Shown here in pieces: positions 60,815-64,000 of a stretch of 64,000 nt of DNA. The notes below the pieces were generated by a model. It did not search any database and was not told the origin of the DNA. It worked only from the letters and a program-made list of their open reading frames with translations. Position numbers and translations under genes: made by a program. Numbering within the stretch: position 1 is the first letter of the stretch; each line of letters begins with the position of its first letter. The DNA is taken from positions 1 to 64,000 of the forward strand of contig SNVD02010020.1 of assembly GCA_013180625.2 (NCBI GenBank). The letters run 5' to 3'. The DNA is from Boswellia sacra (Eukaryota; Streptophyta; Magnoliopsida; Sapindales; Burseraceae).

Positions 60815-62220
60815 AATTTAAGAATTTACTAAATTTTGCCTTTACAGTATGTTTTACTTCTTGATTATTTATAGATTTCAAATTTTTGTTGCGAAGCCTT
60901 TTCATTGTTACCATTGATTATGTATGGATTTAAAATTAGACTTAAATTTATGATCATTGACCACACATATCCAGCGATTGAGGTATTTTATGAGTTGACA
61001 TCACTAAATATAATTTTTTTTTAATCTCAACTATTTGATACGTGTGATTAACAGTCATAAATCTGTATCTAGTTTTAAATAAAAAAATTAAAATCAAAGT
61101 ATCTCATTCCATATAAAGAGAAGTCTTACTTTCAAGAGAGTACATATTAAGAATTGAAAAATTGTATAGCATACGGCATAGTTTCATATAAAAATTATTA
61201 AAGTATATTAAATAAATTTTTAATGAAAGAATTACTTATTTTGATAATTTTTTAATCATTTTTATAAGGATAGTTTTTGGACGTATAGTTAATTTTATTA
61301 ATGAAAGAATATATAAATATAGATTATGGTAAGATGAAAATTAAATATAAGGATTTTAGTCTTAATAAACAATTTCCATTGTTGAACCTAATTACATGGG
61401 ATAAAATATAAGAAATTAGATCATGCCCAACAAATAAAATCTTAAAAGTAATTAATATAAGGTGTCTGAAAATAAATAATTAATAAAAAAATATATATAA
61501 ATATATATTTTAAGATATTTTCTTAGTTTTATAATATAAAACACTTACAAAAGGTAGCTTTTTTTATCCTATGAACTAGTTTTTTGATTTAAAATAATTG
61601 AAACAAAATTTGATCAATGAGACGATAGCGTAAGAAAATATAAGCAAGATAAGTATAAAACTAAGCCATGAATATTATTATTTCTACATAAAATAAGGCT
61701 TGCTTTGAAAGCCAAATATATTTCAAAAACTAGATCATAGTTTTTTATAAAAGAAAAGTATATAAAACAGTCTAAGTTTGGAGAAAATTAAGAAATATAA
61801 TAATATTTTGATAAATTTAGAAAATTTAGTTAAAATTATTAAGTAATCAAATGTAGCTCCATTTATATGGTTGTCACTAAACTGAACTATTTTTATTTTA
61901 GCTTGAAAATTTGATGTTCTAATCGACAACTCAACAATAGATGATGATGAGAAGTTTTGCTTCAAGAATCTGATATCAATCAAACCTCTTTTAATTAACT
62001 CGACATTTTGCTTAATACTTGGTCAATTAATAAAAAAAAATTAAAAATCCACTATAGTTTAATTCTAAAATAATTTTAAAATATTTCAGAAAAGACCTTA
62101 CCGAGAAGAGAGCAATCTGCCCAAGAGAAGGCGCTGTGGGATCTGATCCGATTCAAACCAATACACAATCGTGAGTCTCAGCTGGAAGTTCCCTTGCTTA
62201 TTCCGCCGCAGTTCCCGGTG
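60815..62220. other. AT-rich intergenic stretch
   Basis: No gene is seen. An inverted-repeat segment lies at about 60940-61070 (aaatttatgatca against tgattaacagtcataaat, with ctcaactatttgata between). The last 150 bases form the leader of the exostosin gene. Confidence 0.5.
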
Positions 62221-64000
62221 ATGAGTGGAAGCAAGGCAGCGCAGGCGCCTTTATCATCTTCACCATCTCTTACACTATGCTCACTTCAAGGCTCTCTCCT
62301 CACTCTCGCTATCCTCACCCTCCTTTCCTTCACTCTCCTCTCTCTCAAATCCCTCCACTCCCCTCTCTCCTTCCCTCCCCAAGACAACTCCTCTCGCCCT
62401 CTCCTTTTCGACCGCCACGACTCCGTCTTAGACTCCGACTCAGTCTCTGATGTCTTCCACTCCCCCAGTGTCTTCCGTCTTAACTACATGGAGATGGAGT
62501 CCAAATTCAAGATCTATATCTACCCAGATGGCGATCCCAACACCTTTTACCAGACGCCGAGGAAATTGACTGGAAAATACGCCAGTGAAGGATATTTCTT
62601 TCAGAATATCAGAGAAAGTCGGTTCTTGACGCGGGATCCCAATCAAGCTCACCTCTTTTTCATCCCCATTTCCTGCCATAAAATGCGCGGCAAGGTAATT
62701 ACATCAACCGCATTCATCTTCACTTGTTCTCTTAACTTCAATATTACCCATTTGTAGTTTTGTGTATTGCAAGTTGTTATCGTGGACTGCCTTGTATCAT
62801 TATGGTTATTGCTAAAGCTTGTAGGTGTAAGATTAACTTTAATTCTCAAGTTTCTACTACGCCACCTCACGTGCAACGGCATAACCTTGGACCATTTTGT
62901 TAATCTGTTTCTGATACTATATTCTTAAAACCTTGAGCTTGAAGGCGTAGCCCTTTATTGTATATTGGTGCATGATGATGATATTGCTGGAATGAATGTT
63001 GGGTCAATATGTTTTTGATAACATGTTAAGTTACATCTTTCTAAAAGCTTAAGCTTCTAGCTTTAGGCTTAGCTTTGATATTTAGGTCTTTAGTCACCCT
63101 TCTTGTGTATTGGTAGATGATGACAAAGCTTGGATGAGTGAATTGGAATGAATGACTGTTTGCAGGGAACATCTTATGAGAACATGACGGTTATTGTGAA
63201 AGATTATGTGGATAGTTTAATAAACAAGTATCCTTATTGGAATAGAACATTGGGTGCCGATCACTTCTTTCTCACTTGTCATGATGTGGGTGTAAGGGCG
63301 ACTGAAGGGGTTCCGTTTTTGATAAAGAATGCTATTCGGGTTGTGTGCTCACCTAGCTATGATGTTGCTTTCATTCCGCATAAAGATGTTGCTCTCCCTC
63401 AAGTACTGCAGCCATTTGCTCTTCCCCGTGGAGGAAATGATTTAGAAAACAGGTTACATTTGTCTTTATCTTTTAACCTCTTATTTGTTTCACATGTCAG
63501 CTATTCAAACATAGTTTTGGATTTTTCATTAGTATACATCTGGGTTGGTTAATTTATATTAAGGACTGACTCTTGTCTTGAAAAATTTTTAGAAGATATT
63601 CCTTCATTATTAGGGTGGAAAATAAGCTGGATATTTACCTCCCAATTTTTAGTTGTGTTATTAAACACAGACAACCATTCATGCAATGTTACAAATTTTA
63701 GCACCCTAGAAACAATCAGACTAATAATCTTGTCTTGATTATAATGATATTTATTGTTTGGTATGTAATTGAAAATACTTTACTGCCGCTGCTAAAAATA
63801 TGAAGGCGATGTTGTAAGTGTGAATGAACATTATTAACTCCAGAATATGATTATCTAGACAAGAGAAACAAGTAATAATTTTTCTCTGGATTGTAGGTAA
63901 TGTGTGCAGTGCTGGTGTTTTGATCTTATTCAAGGAATTAACGTTGAATTAAACTTCATTTGCAGGACAAACCTTGGTTTTTGGGCCGGTCATCGAAATT
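62221..64000 (+). CDS. Exostosin-family (GT47) glycosyltransferase, 5' part
   Basis: Exons 62221-62694, 63166-63452 and 63966-64000 (cut by the window end) join in frame. The ATG at 62221 gives M-S-G-S-K-A-A-Q; an upstream in-frame TTG was not used. A short cytosolic segment is followed by one hydrophobic span (about residues 24-46, S-L-L-T-L-A-I-L-T-L-L), typical of a type II Golgi membrane protein. The lumenal part begins with the exostosin fold: F-K-I-Y-I-Y-P-D-G, then Y-A-S-E-G-Y-F-F-Q-N-I, A-H-L-F-F-I-P, Y-P-Y-W-N-R-T-L-G-A-D-H-F-F, and H-K-D-V-A-L-P. Plant GT47 enzymes build cell-wall polysaccharide side chains. The sugar and acceptor are not predictable here. The catalytic C-terminal half lies beyond the window. 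Confidence 0.9.

Noticed and set aside
1..64000. CRISPR arrays, operons or prokaryotic elements
   Set aside because: The window is plant nuclear DNA. The tandem repeats seen are microsatellites, a minisatellite and a coding repeat.

Overview
The window is nuclear DNA of a flowering plant, most likely a eudicot. It is AT-rich, its genes carry many GT-AG introns, and its gene families are plant ones (Dof factor, malectin-domain kinesin-14, FAR1-type domain, UGT91-like glycosyltransferase, GT47 exostosin). All exon boundaries were placed by eye from splice signals and checked for frame continuity. No transcript or database was consulted.

Layout. 1-5363: right part of a decayed autonomous Mutator-like element (MULE), with a broken transposase on the minus strand and a convergent small GRF zinc-finger ORF. 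7645-10763 (+): five-exon cinnamyl/sinapyl-alcohol-dehydrogenase-like gene with a 1.2 kb non-autonomous hAT element in intron 2. 18531-19553 (+): intronless-looking Dof transcription factor between two long gene-poor stretches. 24388-30132 (-): 19-exon malectin-domain kinesin-14, with two apparent GC-AG introns. 30133-35200: AT-rich stretch rich in MITEs. 37965-50340 (+): 19-exon gene. 51893-53374 (-): UGT91-like glycosyltransferase, intact except for one in-frame stop. 57258-60814 (+): four-exon SpoU/TrmH RNA 2'-O-methyltransferase. 62221 to the window end (+): 5' part of an exostosin-family (GT47) gene.

The most notable object is the 37965-50340 gene. A FAR1-type (MULE-transposase-derived) DNA-binding domain exon splices in frame into a complete ALDH6/methylmalonate-semialdehyde-dehydrogenase domain. 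That domain runs without a break into a C-terminal region built of about eight repeats of the form S-E-R-x-Y-M. The predicted product is 1057 residues, and the 19 exons sum exactly to 1058 codons. An unspliced first intron would instead give a 186-residue FAR1-only protein. A protein with a nuclear-type DNA-binding module, a CoA-dependent dehydrogenase and a repetitive tail suggests a metabolism-linked chromatin factor, but that role is inference.

The introns of this gene hold a well-resolved stack of insertions. A TRIM retrotransposon (A, 5-bp duplication taggc) was split by a second TRIM (B, duplication caatc), which was split by a GC-rich hAT-like element (8-bp duplication cgacctgg). Another hAT-like element and a 5'-truncated LINE tail lie elsewhere in the same gene. 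The methyltransferase intron 1 carries a mosaic fragment of plastid inverted-repeat DNA.
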